A stretch of DNA of 61,454 nucleotides, taken from NCBI GenBank assembly GCA_031271865.1, contig JAISUW010000002.1:1-61454 (forward strand), in the 5' to 3' direction. The position numbers and the translations under genes were made by a program. The notes under the pieces are model-generated. The model did not search any database. It was given only the letters and a program-made list of their open reading frames with translations, and was not told the origin of the DNA. Positions within the stretch are counted from its first letter, which is position 1, and every line of letters starts with the position of its first letter. The DNA is from Oscillospiraceae bacterium. GTDB lineage: Bacteria; Bacillota; Clostridia; Oscillospirales; Acutalibacteraceae. Positions 27,001-34,089 of this stretch are shown here, piece after piece.

Positions 27001-30000
27001 GTGCCTTGCGCGGCGATAATGGCGGCCTGCTTCTCTGCGAGTATCGCTTCCCAGTAGTTATTAATATCTTCTTGGCTGGGGGTCGTGTTGCCTTGGAGTG
27101 CCAACGCTTCCTTAGCGGCGGTGTAACCGGCCAATTTATCCGCCATGATTGCGGCTTGGGTTGCGGCATAGGCGGCCTGCGCGGCGGCGACTTGCGCGGC
27201 GCGGGTTGCTTTCTGGCTCTCGTTCTCACGGTTGAGGGCAACGTAGTTCAGCAGCGTATCGGGCAGCAGATCGGCGGTGGTGTCGGCTTTCGCAATGTCA
27301 AACATCGCGCCGGTGCCGTTGCCGTCTACGATGACCTGCCCCTTGTTCGTGGCGAAGACCGGCTCGAAGATGAAGGCTTTCACGTTCGGGTCGCTTTGGC
27401 TCGGGTCTTGGAGGACCGCGTCCTCGGGCGCCCAAATCCATGTGGCTGTGGCGGGGGTGTCGACGTCGGCGTCACCGTTATAGATGGTGTCGCTGATTTG
27501 CTTTAAGCGCCAGCCTTTGAAGAAGTAGTCGCCTTTATAGTCGCCGCCCGCATCGCGCGTGGTATCATAATCCGGGTAGGCTGTGGGTGGGAGTTCATTG
27601 TCTTGCGTGCCGCCGTCGTTTTCAATGAACAAACCGTTGCCGTCATTGTAAACGGTATAGGGCGTGTTGATTGTAGCGTTAGTGGCCTCTTTGTAGTACG
27701 TCCCTGTGTACTGACTGGAAGTGAAGTTCGGAATGCTCCCCGACCCCGCCGGGAACTCGTAGTACACCTTAATCCCGGTAGTGCGCTGGTACTCGAGCTG
27801 CCAGAAGTAGCGGCCCATCGCGCCCTTCTGGATGAGGACGGAGTCATTGTAGGCGTCGGCAGTGTCCGTATTGGAACCCCAGTCTTTGGTTGCCGTGCTG
27901 CTCAGTGTCAGCTCTTTGCCCTTATTGGTGGCTAAGCCGCCGGTAGCTAAGCCGCCGCTCGACTGATAGTAACGGATGTTGTTGCCGTTGTTCATTGTAA
28001 CCGCCACTATGCCTTCATTGTAAGACGTGATGGCATTCGGTGTTTGGGGAGTGGTTTTATTCTCCAAATAGAGCAGGTTGCCTTTATCTACGATGGTCGG
28101 CGAATCAGCGGCCGTCATCTTCTTCTGGTGCGCCGGATCCGCTGCCCAGCGGTAGAGATAGGCCTTGTTAGAACTGTTCATCCAGAGGTACCCCGGCACA
28201 TTCGGCCACGGCGAGGCGGTAATCCGCGCGCCGTTGAAGTACACATCCAACTCCGTGCGGCGCGTTTCGGTCGCGTCCGCCCAGAGGGTCTGCAGATCCT
28301 TGCCGTTCTGGTAGACATCCGCCATCTCGTCCGGGACGGCGAGGAAGAGGACGCGCTTCTCGGTTGCTGTGTCCAGCGTTCCATCCGGTTTCAGTTTATA
28401 GGCATCCACCACGCGGTAGTAGCCGTCCTTATACTCGGAGCCTTGGGCGCGGAAAGCTGCCCATGTATCTTGGTTCGCTGTTGCTGCCGGTACACCTACC
28501 GTCGGCTTCACCATCGGGTGGTAGACGGTGACGTAGGCGATGTTTGTTGCGTTATTGCAATTCGTACAGAATCCGGAACTGACCTCATGCGTTGTACTCG
28601 TTTTGCAATACGGAATCTTCTCCTCATAGAGGTTGTAGCCGATATAGTAAACCTCGCCCGTATCGGGGTTGTAGCGGAGTTTGCCGAGGTCAGCAGCACT
28701 CGGTGTCTTGGGCGGGGCGGTCTTGCCGGGGTGTTTGCTCTCCCAGAGGCTCTTGTACGCCGCATAACCGCCGGTTGAAGACCCATCCGGCAGGAGATAC
28801 ACACCGGCGGATTGCTTGACCTTGAACTTATCATTGTATTCTTGCTGAGTTGAATAGCTCGTCAGCGTCTCCTCCGGCCAGCTGTCGCGGTAGAAGGGCT
28901 GCCCGTTCTCGCGCTTGACGTGCTCCAAGTACGAGCGATTCCCGCCGGCAATGCTCCCGTCGGGGATGCCGTCGACTTTGGTGCCTGCGGTTGGGCTGGT
29001 GTCTTCTTTATACAGGTGGTACCATGCGCAGTGCGGCTCGCCGGCTACAACGCTCTTGCCGTCATAGCCCCATGTAACGTGGTTTTGGGTACTTCTGTTC
29101 ACCAAAGTGTTGGAAATACCTTCCACAATCTTTGTAGTATCCGTGCTGCCGTGCGCCATATGGCTATCAGCTGTAGACGCACTCCAAGTGTAATTTTCAT
29201 CGGCGGCTTCAACTGCGAGGTTGTTCGCGCAAGCGGCAATCAAGGCGTTCCACTTTGTCAAGTCGTTGGAGGTCGGTTTGACCTGCTGCCAAGTGGCCTC
29301 ATCCGTGCCGCTCTTGTGCGCAAACTGCAGACCTGTGCCGGTTCCGGCAGTGCCTTCGGTTTTAAAGGTATAGGTTGTCGTATCATCCTTGCTGAACACC
29401 GGCGTCTTCACGCGCCCCAGCTCCAACCCGGCCTTGGTCAGGTCGTCAATGTAGGCTTGCCACTCGTCCGGGTCGTACAAATCAACCGTGCGGGCGTAGC
29501 TGGTGGCTTTTTGGTAGTTCTGGCGGAGGGTGGATTTGTCGGTGGGGAGGGTATTAAGATTCAAATAGAAATGGAAACCGCCAATATGTGTCGATGCCGT
29601 AAAAGTATTTTTTAAAACATCACGGTGTGATTGCCCCATCGCGCTCATATCTACCGCATAGTTCAATGTGTGCGTAGTTACAACAGTATCACTAATTGAT
29701 GAGCTTTTAGGTTTAACCAGGCCTGTTGTTATATTTTTATCATGACGTGAACTGCCAAAGGGCAATCGATATGGGTCATCTCCTTTGTTACTGCCGGCAA
29801 AAGAGTAATCGGTACCGGTATTATCAAAGAATAATAATCCGCCTGTTTTCAGCGATTCAGGATCTGTGCTTGGTGCGCCATTGACTTCTGCAATACGCTG
29901 AATACCATAAACCCAAGTAGTCTGCGCCCTGCCGCTTCCGAATGAAATGCCTCCGGAACTCAAAAACGGTATCTTTTGATAATCATCGAACAAACTGGTA

Positions 30001-33000
30001 TCTACCGTTAAATAAGCATTTGGCATGGATTCCATATCCGTCCGATTTCCTGAAGCCGCGTTTTTTGGAAAAGTAACACCCGCTACTACGCCTGTGGTAG
30101 GACTCTGACCTAAGTCAGTACCATTATTATTGAAGTAATTAACGCTACGTTGGTTGGCATAATAACCCCATGTGGATCTCCATTCAAATTGCCCTGCGTG
30201 ATGTGACATTATACCATAGAGCGCCATACTTACGCCGCCGTTGGGCGTTGATTTTAGAATATCAGTTGTACCCCCCGTATTGCGAAGAGCTTCAACATAC
30301 TTTCTTGATACAACGTCTGCGCCACCAGCACTAGGTTCACTTTTCCAGTTATTATCTGGAAAAACACTGCCACTATAATCCCATGGTGCCCCCGGGGCAT
30401 ATTTTTTCTGCCCGCCCCATGTACCAACTTTGTTATTGGTGTATGGTCCCGGTTCACTTTTATCATCATCTTCACTTACCTCCTCATATGTTTGCCACCA
30501 GCCTCCATCATCATCATTATGACGAACTGTTGTGACAATCTCACCACGCCCATAGTTCGTTGTAATATTAGGGTCAACTCGAAGAGCGTTAGCTGCAGTA
30601 GTCGCGTTCTTAGTAAAATTCGATACAGTATGTCCGCCGTCAACAGCATGAATACCGGTCAAAAATGTGTATGCTGATACATATGTGTCATTATCATTGT
30701 TTGTGCCATAAAAATCCCAATCACCTAAATAGTCCTCTTCGAGATCTCGGCTTGCAAACTGATACATGACCGCCGCATTCCCCGCCTGCTCAATCGGCGA
30801 AGCGTGGAGGTAGGTAATCTGCACGGTGTCATAGTTCACGCCGCCGACGGTGTAGCGGAAGGTCCAGCGGATGGCGCCTTCGTAGCACTCGCCGGTGGTG
30901 GCGTCGCGCTGTACGCCGAGGAAAGAGAAGTTATAGGTATCAAATGCTCCGGATGCCTTAGGTGAAGTATTGACAGTAACAAAGTCGCCGTTGGGAGTCA
31001 ATGTATAGGATTCGTTATTGGCTGTAGAGCCGTCTGAGTTATCATTATATGCTAGTTTTGTATCCACAGAAGAGATTTCAATGGAAGAAACAATCGAAGT
31101 AGCTGTTCTGTTACCTTCCACATCAAGGCTCTCCGCTTTTATCGAAAGGGAGCCGCCGCTCAAGCCGGAAGGATAACCGTACACAAGAGCGGTGTTGGCA
31201 TTCGTATTTGTCCGCCACTCGGCATTTCCGCTGTTATTATACGTCGTCATCGGCCCGTTCCCTGCCGGGGACAGGTCGTGGGTTACGTCATTCGTGTGCG
31301 GCACCTTATTGTCCGGGCCGTAGATAGAGTAGAAAATCCGCCCGGTGCCGGGGGCGTAGTAGATGCTCTCGGGCGCACCGACGGTGACCGAGGCGCGGGT
31401 GGTGGTGGCGTTTTCTTCTACATAGCCATTGGAGGCAGCGACCGAGGCGGCGTTTTGGAACGCGGTTTTGTCAGTAGCGGTAAAGCTTGCCGCGGTCTTG
31501 GAGGGGTCGCAAAGGACTTTCGCGAGGGCTTGCATTTGTGTATTCAAAGTGCTAAGCGCATCGGTTGCCGAAGACTTCGTGACCAAGTTCTGCGCGTTCT
31601 CCATCAGGGAGCGCAGTTCGGTTTTATTGGTGAGGTCCAGGTTGAGGCCGACGAGTTCCTCGTAGTAGTTGTCGTCATTGCCCTCGAGGATTTCTATGCC
31701 GCCGGAGTAGAAGTTGATGTCCACATACTTCGAGAAGAGCAAGAGCGCTGTCGCCGTGGAACCGGAGAGGGACTTCACCGGCGAGAGGTCGCCGCTGAGG
31801 TGCCCGGCGCGGCCGGAGTGCTGCTTCACTTCGCTCTGCGGCCATGATGCCGACACTTTCAGACCGTTGGAGCCGCTGTAGGTCGCCAAGGGGCTGAGTT
31901 CCACAGCTGTGGCTCTGGGCTGCAGGGAAGCGCTCACGCCCAACTGCCAATCGAGCTGGTCAAACCCGGCCATCAGGTTCGGGATCTGCGAGAGGTTGGA
32001 GTAGCGCGAGAGGTCGACGGTCAGGTTGCCGTAGGGGATGGTCTTGAGCTGGTCCGGTCCGTCGTCATTCGAGCCCCAGAAAGAGGTATTGTAGTGGTTG
32101 GAGCGCTTATCCAACTGGTGGAGGAAGTAGTAGCTCTGGCCAATCTCCGCGCCGCCGTTGGCGGAGAGTGTTTCGTATTGATCCGTCAGTGACGTGCCGC
32201 CGTACACCACGCCGTTGTGCCCCGAAACAGTCTTGAACAGGCCGCCCTTTGCGGCATTCGAGCTGGGCAGGCGGATGTGGTAGTTCTCGATCTCGGCTTC
32301 TTTGGCAGCGTCTTCGCCCAAGTAGTCATTGTCATTATGATCGCCGAAAAGAGAGTAGTTAGGGGGAGTGCTGCCGGCACCACGCGCGTTCAGGTGGTAG
32401 CCGTTTCCGCCGGTGGTGGTGCCTGCATCCTCAATCTTGCCCTGCGCGTACTCATCCAAATAGAAGTAGGATGCCTGCGTCCCGCCCGAAACACTATGTA
32501 CACCCGCGAGGAAGTTGTAGTAGTTCATCGCGAACGTGGAGCCGTCGCCCCACCACGTAGACCAGCCCATATCCAAGTCGACCGTCAGCGTATTGCGCGA
32601 GTAGCCCGCCTCATACTTATACGGCGCGTAGATGATGCTGTAGGCGTAGGAGGTGCAGGCTGTGCCGTTAAACTTGTAGGTGGCCGTCCACTTCACGAGT
32701 GCGGTGCCGCCCTCGGGACCTGTCATGCCGCCGATCTGGCTGCCGGCAGGCAGAGAAATGGTCTGCTTGGCGCCGCCTGAGGTCGGGGGGTTATAAGCCA
32801 ACACGGAAGAGAGAACACCTGAGGCTGTTTTTGTTCCTTTGACATACTCATACTTAATCGCGACGTCCGTAGCCCCCGGCGCATTGAAGAAGACATAGCC
32901 TGTCCGTTGGTCGGACATATTGGAAGTGAGGTTCTTCCCGGCGTCATAGCCGACGAAGTACTCCACCGTCTTCTGGTCCGAGGCCTTGAGGTAGATGGTC

Positions 33001-33188
33001 TCCGGGACCTTGAACTCCACCACGGGCGACATGCCCGAGATGTCGTTGTCGACCTTCAGCCCCGCCCAGCCTTGGACGGCGAGCGTAGAAACGAGCATAA
33101 CGGCCGCGAGGAACGCGCCGAGTACCCGCTTCAGAATCCCGAGGGCTTTGGAGCTGTGCTTGTCCGGTGTGTTTGTGTAGAGTGCCAT
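18075..33188 (-). CDS. Giant InlB-repeat cell-wall protein with VPDTG sorting signal
   Basis: 5037 residues. The signal peptide spans about residues 1-42 (ILKRVLGAFLAAVMLVSTLA). Two related N-terminal modules of several hundred residues follow; each carries a matching block (NYYNFLAGVHSVSGG near residue 225; SAYTFLTGIHAVDGG near 835). Residues about 2090-4900 hold at least sixteen Listeria-Bacteroides/InlB B-type repeats marked by GYxFxGW-like motifs (GYTFAGWAVY, GYTFNGWYST, GYKFVGWHKN, GYEFVGWCLG, GYQFLGWIRD). An Ala-rich helix lies at about 1983-2063. The end has a Pro/Val-rich wall-spanning stretch, VPDTG near residue 5000, a hydrophobic segment and KRKRREE, a sortase signal. It is probably an adhesin, polymer-binding or structural surface protein. 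Residues about 803-1209 are encoded by AT-richer DNA than the rest. No enzyme domain was recognised. Confidence 0.9.
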   Translation of the reverse strand: MALYTNTPDKHSSKALGILKRVLGAFLAAVMLVSTLAVQGWAGLKVDNDISGMSPVVEFKVPETIYLKASDQKTVEYFVGYDAGKNLTSNMSDQRTGYVFFNAPGATDVAIKYEYVKGTKTASGVLSSVLAYNPPTSGGAKQTISLPAGSQIGGMTGPEGGTALVKWTATYKFNGTACTSYAYSIIYAPYKYEAGYSRNTLTVDLDMGWSTWWGDGSTFAMNYYNFLAGVHSVSGGTQASYFYLDEYAQGKIEDAGTTTGGNGYHLNARGAGSTPPNYSLFGDHNDNDYLGEDAAKEAEIENYHIRLPSSNAAKGGLFKTVSGHNGVVYGGTSLTDQYETLSANGGAEIGQSYYFLHQLDKRSNHYNTSFWGSNDDGPDQLKTIPYGNLTVDLSRYSNLSQIPNLMAGFDQLDWQLGVSASLQPRATAVELSPLATYSGSNGLKVSASWPQSEVKQHSGRAGHLSGDLSPVKSLSGSTATALLLFSKYVDINFYSGGIEILEGNDDNYYEELVGLNLDLTNKTELRSLMENAQNLVTKSSATDALSTLNTQMQALAKVLCDPSKTAASFTATDKTAFQNAASVAASNGYVEENATTTRASVTVGAPESIYYAPGTGRIFYSIYGPDNKVPHTNDVTHDLSPAGNGPMTTYNNSGNAEWRTNTNANTALVYGYPSGLSGGSLSIKAESLDVEGNRTATSIVSSIEISSVDTKLAYNDNSDGSTANNESYTLTPNGDFVTVNTSPKASGAFDTYNFSFLGVQRDATTGECYEGAIRWTFRYTVGGVNYDTVQITYLHASPIEQAGNAAVMYQFASRDLEEDYLGDWDFYGTNNDNDTYVSAYTFLTGIHAVDGGHTVSNFTKNATTAANALRVDPNITTNYGRGEIVTTVRHNDDDGGWWQTYEEVSEDDDKSEPGPYTNNKVGTWGGQKKYAPGAPWDYSGSVFPDNNWKSEPSAGGADVVSRKYVEALRNTGGTTDILKSTPNGGVSMALYGIMSHHAGQFEWRSTWGYYANQRSVNYFNNNGTDLGQSPTTGVVAGVTFPKNAASGNRTDMESMPNAYLTVDTSLFDDYQKIPFLSSGGISFGSGRAQTTWVYGIQRIAEVNGAPSTDPESLKTGGLLFFDNTGTDYSFAGSNKGDDPYRLPFGSSRHDKNITTGLVKPKSSSISDTVVTTHTLNYAVDMSAMGQSHRDVLKNTFTASTHIGGFHFYLNLNTLPTDKSTLRQNYQKATSYARTVDLYDPDEWQAYIDDLTKAGLELGRVKTPVFSKDDTTTYTFKTEGTAGTGTGLQFAHKSGTDEATWQQVKPTSNDLTKWNALIAACANNLAVEAADENYTWSASTADSHMAHGSTDTTKIVEGISNTLVNRSTQNHVTWGYDGKSVVAGEPHCAWYHLYKEDTSPTAGTKVDGIPDGSIAGGNRSYLEHVKRENGQPFYRDSWPEETLTSYSTQQEYNDKFKVKQSAGVYLLPDGSSTGGYAAYKSLWESKHPGKTAPPKTPSAADLGKLRYNPDTGEVYYIGYNLYEEKIPYCKTSTTHEVSSGFCTNCNNATNIAYVTVYHPMVKPTVGVPAATANQDTWAAFRAQGSEYKDGYYRVVDAYKLKPDGTLDTATEKRVLFLAVPDEMADVYQNGKDLQTLWADATETRRTELDVYFNGARITASPWPNVPGYLWMNSSNKAYLYRWAADPAHQKKMTAADSPTIVDKGNLLYLENKTTPQTPNAITSYNEGIVAVTMNNGNNIRYYQSSGGLATGGLATNKGKELTLSSTATKDWGSNTDTADAYNDSVLIQKGAMGRYFWQLEYQRTTGIKVYYEFPAGSGSIPNFTSSQYTGTYYKEATNATINTPYTVYNDGNGLFIENDGGTQDNELPPTAYPDYDTTRDAGGDYKGDYFFKGWRLKQISDTIYNGDADVDTPATATWIWAPEDAVLQDPSQSDPNVKAFIFEPVFATNKGQVIVDGNGTGAMFDIAKADTTADLLPDTLLNYVALNRENESQKATRAAQVAAAQAAYAATQAAIMADKLAGYTAAKEALALQGNTTPSQEDINNYWEAILAEKQAAIIAAQGTPIGTNAASYGKELPYFESKEVADLSGTKVTISNVKRPGYTFAGWAVYSEYGDGWVLVPEAAEFETFDDPFDADDEQVYVYQPKMGGLHKLVAQWIPVPQVVRYYDTEGKYVEQTSEGYNFNGGTLVKPDDANSTKAAIAQAAADGTPLGGEAYDVVWNYGDIQSLGLRSVPDGQKFMGWIANYDGYDLVAPHTGYDPTDYFDESTNAPRYQAGNTYTSNWQFIPGETAFDNLIDQLKAKSPPVKNTNTDPPILSFYPVFGPAQIEVQYFPVETGATFKTTDPNTLSDYNKIVNETQYTINENNYPSYDDLAGNHYVLDYYEVYYTTADNNWNYKAGQWQPLRESTAIDDNGAPAAAQKFYPGDVLMKTDNSNGSKVIGVSISYILNAPIARIAIVAKYKAYVAPVDGSWVQFQNGIVVQNDGSGQYTYVDDLAAYMSSKSDSRATEEHDDILTNGITWLPLTDKAIADIGEKPTVPLDATPGSTAYTAYEEDLAAWNAAYAAAMKNSYYAFDATKPITEINGTPEPTLEGYRFVGYLLKEAKYAGTTTDNTPITFSAKAAGKVVGISPDGVAFYDVHNNPLDLRDFISSAADKNANVTKDKDTDDYGKVDTDSTTTYLFYLEAMWEPLVNVRLKFNPNGGNLLPGIYSSPTRFTFGPKDSDDPLDYSDAAFPGIVGLDSSDQYSKYLFDPTSVGDSPTYTYSVTYGEELGFDPVTLFQDLYDSQAPSAAYVVADGYFAWAPEDWAPENDPNRHAVTAETVWNGETTLYRIWKPAEGVFKVQIDFNGGAFNGVAGSSIPLTTRTRPITFNDNYSTWNNISDATGQIPLDSALSRAGYTFNGWYSTTDTIEKLKNAETGSPEHPAVKFTLPSDTVDHDKITEQKYIHPGSVLTTILEADWVPIKNGAEVLFNPNPPYGEGSAVTNMTPDGRTTITDSDTDYAADYAKGFIYKQTFTAGNDPSDASPKFPGLGTQADPVDSPAGVYGYKFVGWHKNSVSGTLVDTETKLSPENPLSNRIYLVAKWEVDTEQTLRIIFHTNGGYYTYNGSNETENITSVGVIAEQTFPSLKIPQVKRAGYVDYPADADALHKSVNYWYVGNASGPDPSSAPYTYTPNTGDNSSLVNPAYASLEKDENDNDVMTIHLWKLWSPEITNPPTDPGTPDDPYDPPVNPPVNTDGYYLYLDDGDGNLVKVNGVSRWDIPPYEGDTALTFFKAGAPDLRILGSGEAAYSPLVTSPTGKYFAGWYYVSTSTLQLQTGDTFTALSDANTDRVTNTTLVSSYADGDHKIVILKAKWEKLADLKGTLTVRYHLLNNLPNTTHPDQTQVVAESNFNALTNWAIEPTRAGYEFVGWCLGDPGPGAEPEFTPYWKDNSGNAADSESATVKEFSSDGKIYPTQPWDSIVDLYAIWKGKENGITITLKGGTTTHTLNAEQAGLLQSGQDMEADGSAVYYATASTPANPTNLNDVYYDGKEIDGGLPVPTAAGWVFEGWIVGDGKGEITFIAANQVGNYTLDYPLLPAGSTDITLTAKWVADSNENNWVRVYFHTQGGSKPEGIPAQYELTEVTSHDSQVPAGWLDDDCDTGVSNDCVWYITVQAGTILGSAFSPYTGLDGYAANLMWYYDVDTDNNGKTSRSDRQPKTLTDLTYVWDFAKMPIDTLAKDAQTLPPALHLYAFWDSLNSSNSLEVLWDPNGGYIGDATTGARVHQWTSRSDADGSIATNGDTLTTYYNANNKKDKRGNDLPYGPIRAGYEFNYWYYWKDGDPENKVMVGDDTVLDPVIDGSNPGNSLKFYADWSPVEDALVIQVWPNGGTRAGGNTGAEAFYSNAVTAEDKLSSSLDSDFFNGTAYSETAFIKSGEKFIGFEFWNGSSWESVNPDWAIRPNIDGKYIVSPFTNADIKDDAPIAIDNTGKTYYIVTLRAKYEPAGVLVVYHPQGGAFTASYLVGSYDLSRDDISGEDGAIPANNGDPAWAGVVGQPYPHVPLQIRQGLNSYVFDIYRPGYSLIGWRTDSELGTQLGTYTVYLETGPWRLRDVDLTLRDGVPSVDYDGQEQAIAEAEAIWQALPANDTDALRLVLDDGYGNAVPGGPWVIPPETGSNHNTFAEAGAPDLAIRGSGDTAYTVLVTKEGYKFLGWYYVTEEFPSALGENGIPYANRDEGDKIGDLNLSEPVGNSNLVENYAHLLSNVIYLKAKWEQITPDTQPVENPNTPDSPDLTLYLNDGAGNIVNTTEIQSTTDGQDNTFWQGGGPDLSIHGSGDSAYTPYVDSNGRVFLGWYTQDGTLVSNGSYVNEINEAGENKLTLYAHWGEPETTPVDPTDPNDGPGYEIRYYVNYGMAVPGATAHYDANGEVDYYYIKAQAGDPLRDANTSQGSHKDLLTDFPTVRPGFVFECWRYDNGQVPAYLDNTQYVGSYRPTDNFLALYAVWNLDDSVNNIIIRYDTNNGAPATIPDSSPQYAADPYPFPAEPTRGGYNFAGWYSYPPTEDADGNPIANGTRIEQGDRIDPTLHMRDDGYEVNPDGTFSDPSPEDHYNGGDGYYTENDGETVVLVMWAHWTPIINGLRVIFHTDPYPVPHTTIHDHTEISVTAGQSYGYNRAVVPNDGQSPVPWPHAELDGYQFLGWIRDPNATHPDVTDYATPKNANPKLDAGIALQSDPNFVDESTIVRQVGNSNEIHLYPILAPSNLDGPPDSDGSQAGIRIVLRLPDTNEPGAYPADQTRFVDRIIYVRAESPILSELAEEAVKTVSYYASDAEPDIMHRNGYETLNKYYLFLHEADAYVPTRTGDVTVETCAYPTYHKEFWVGVRPETWTLYFDHSQEGVAVAPDSHPIVVDGPFGTLYPAYLAGNRFVGWSLSPDEEIYVTPEDLALYEYDLSTDGEEDHIITLYPFFEEVEDEPIIIPVPVPVTVPVALPVPIPLGVAVGEVVPVDTDEDSGEEPGPDTVPDTGDRSPYAYFALLAASALSFPLLLKRKRREEAEEEA

Positions 33189-33566
33189 ACAAACGCCTGC
33201 TTTCGAGAAATTTGATGAACCTTCAATGTAGGGGATGTGAAAATAAGTAGAGAGAGGGAAACTATCTTTACTACTCTCTTTATTTTACTACAAAAAGACA
33301 CCATTTGTAAATACCTATTTAGAAAAAAGGCAAAAAATTTTCATATTTTAGTGCCTAAAAGTACCAAAGTGCCAATTTTGCACCGAAAATTTTTCTGTTT
33401 TAGTACAAATTGACTATATTTGACCCGATTTTGACACGCAATTTCTCTGACAAGTAATTCCCTTTACAAAAAAAATACAGCGCGGGAGGGGGGGCGCCAT
33501 ACGGACGCTTTGTAAAGAATCCGTAAAAAAAGCGGTATCTATTTTCACAAAAAAATGCCTCCCCTC
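33189..33566. other. AT-rich region upstream of the giant gene
   Basis: Much AT-richer than the surrounding chromosome. It contains the probable giant-gene promoter and an inverted pair CTTTACAAA (near 33464) and TTTGTAAAG (near 33508) that could be an operator or hairpin. No coding frame is supported. Confidence 0.5.
33282..33311 (-). promoter_or_regulatory. Possible promoter of the giant wall-protein gene
   Basis: Minus strand TTTACA (33311-33306), 18-base spacer, TAAAAT (33287-33282). Weaker than the other promoters here; the leader would be about 85 nt. Confidence 0.4.
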
Positions 33567-33595
33567 TTGACACGCGCCCGAAAATATGCTATAAT
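33567..33595 (+). promoter_or_regulatory. Consensus promoter of the 33.6 kb RNA
   Basis: TTGACA at 33567-33572, 17-base spacer, TATAAT at 33590-33595. Perfect consensus with no coding frame behind it, which points to an abundant non-coding transcript. Confidence 0.85.
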
Positions 33596-33601
33596 GGGCT
33601 T

Positions 33602-33880
33602 GCAAGAGGGGAGGCGCGTTTCATAACGCGAGGCGCAGTTTGCTCTTCTCCCTCCCTCTAAGTGGTAGCAACGATGTCACCGCCACCTGTGGAATGGTTT
33701 AGAGGCGGTGGCATTCGTTTTTACCCTAAGTTATAGAAAATGCCTTGAATGAACCACTCATGCAGTAGGAGGAACCAAGGGGTAAGCAGTTCAAGCAGAA
33801 CCTGTATGTTCAAAAGGGCATCCCTCCCTTCCTCCGGGAGGGACTGTAACGAAGAGCAATCACGCCGCCGCAAACAAACG
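33602..33880 (+). ncRNA. Candidate structured non-coding RNA, about 120 or 270 nt
   Basis: Behind a perfect promoter and with no open frame. Two readings are possible. A hairpin at 33670-33719 followed by TTTTT could end a 120-nt RNA. Alternatively the pairing continues: TTTGCTCTTC (33639-33648) pairs with GAAGAGCAA (33851-33859) and closes a larger fold; directly inside it GTTATAG (33730-33736) pairs with CTGTAAC (33844-33850) through one G-U; inside that are ATGCC/GGCAT with TGAAC/GTTCA, GTTC/GAAC, and TCCCTCCC/GGGAGGGA (33821-33843). The G-U pair becomes a mismatch on the other strand, favouring the plus strand. I do not recognise SRP, 6S, tmRNA or RNase P signatures. The exact 3' end is unknown. 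Confidence 0.6.
33670..33722 (+). terminator. Terminator-like hairpin within the 33.6 kb RNA
   Basis: AACGATGTCACCGCC (33670-33684) pairs with GGCGGTGGCATTCGTT (33704-33719) with one bulge and one wobble, followed by TTTTT at 33718-33722. Confidence 0.6.
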
Positions 33881-33994
33881 TGCCTCAAGTCATATTCTAC
33901 CATATCATGCAAGAAATGTCAAGAAAATTGTCGTTTTTTGCATTTTTCAATACATTATAAGCTCATATGTTCTTACCATTAATCCGCAAAACCC

Positions 33995-34024
33995 TTGACA
34001 AACCTATATAAATAATGGTATAAT
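33995..34024 (+). promoter_or_regulatory. Promoter of the NifU-like/GGGtGRT operon
   Basis: TTGACA at 33995-34000, 18-base spacer, TATAAT at 34019-34024. The leader includes a small hairpin (CCCTC...GAGGG) and GAAGGAG before the ATG at 34090. Confidence 0.8.
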
Positions 34025-34089
34025 ATGATTCGTTTGAATATCCAACTGCCCCCTCGTCCGTGAGGGAATAACGCAAAGAAGGAGAAACC

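Noticed and set aside
18075-33188. Possible CRISPR array because of repeated short motifs
   Set aside because: The repeats are degenerate coding repeats (GYxFxGW) of one open frame, unevenly spaced, without identical repeats or spacers.
33602-33880. 6S, SRP, tmRNA, RNase P or retron msr-msd RNA
   Set aside because: None of the hallmark sequences (SRP GGAA-loop domain, tmRNA tRNA-like end, RNase P GAGGAAAGUCC and ACAGAAA) is present, and there is no reverse transcriptase nearby.
33894-33922. Minus-strand promoter (TTGACA-17-TAGAAT) reading into the 33.6 kb RNA
   Set aside because: The boxes are good, but the proposed helices fit the plus strand better and no terminator or product is seen on the minus strand; kept only as a possible antisense start.
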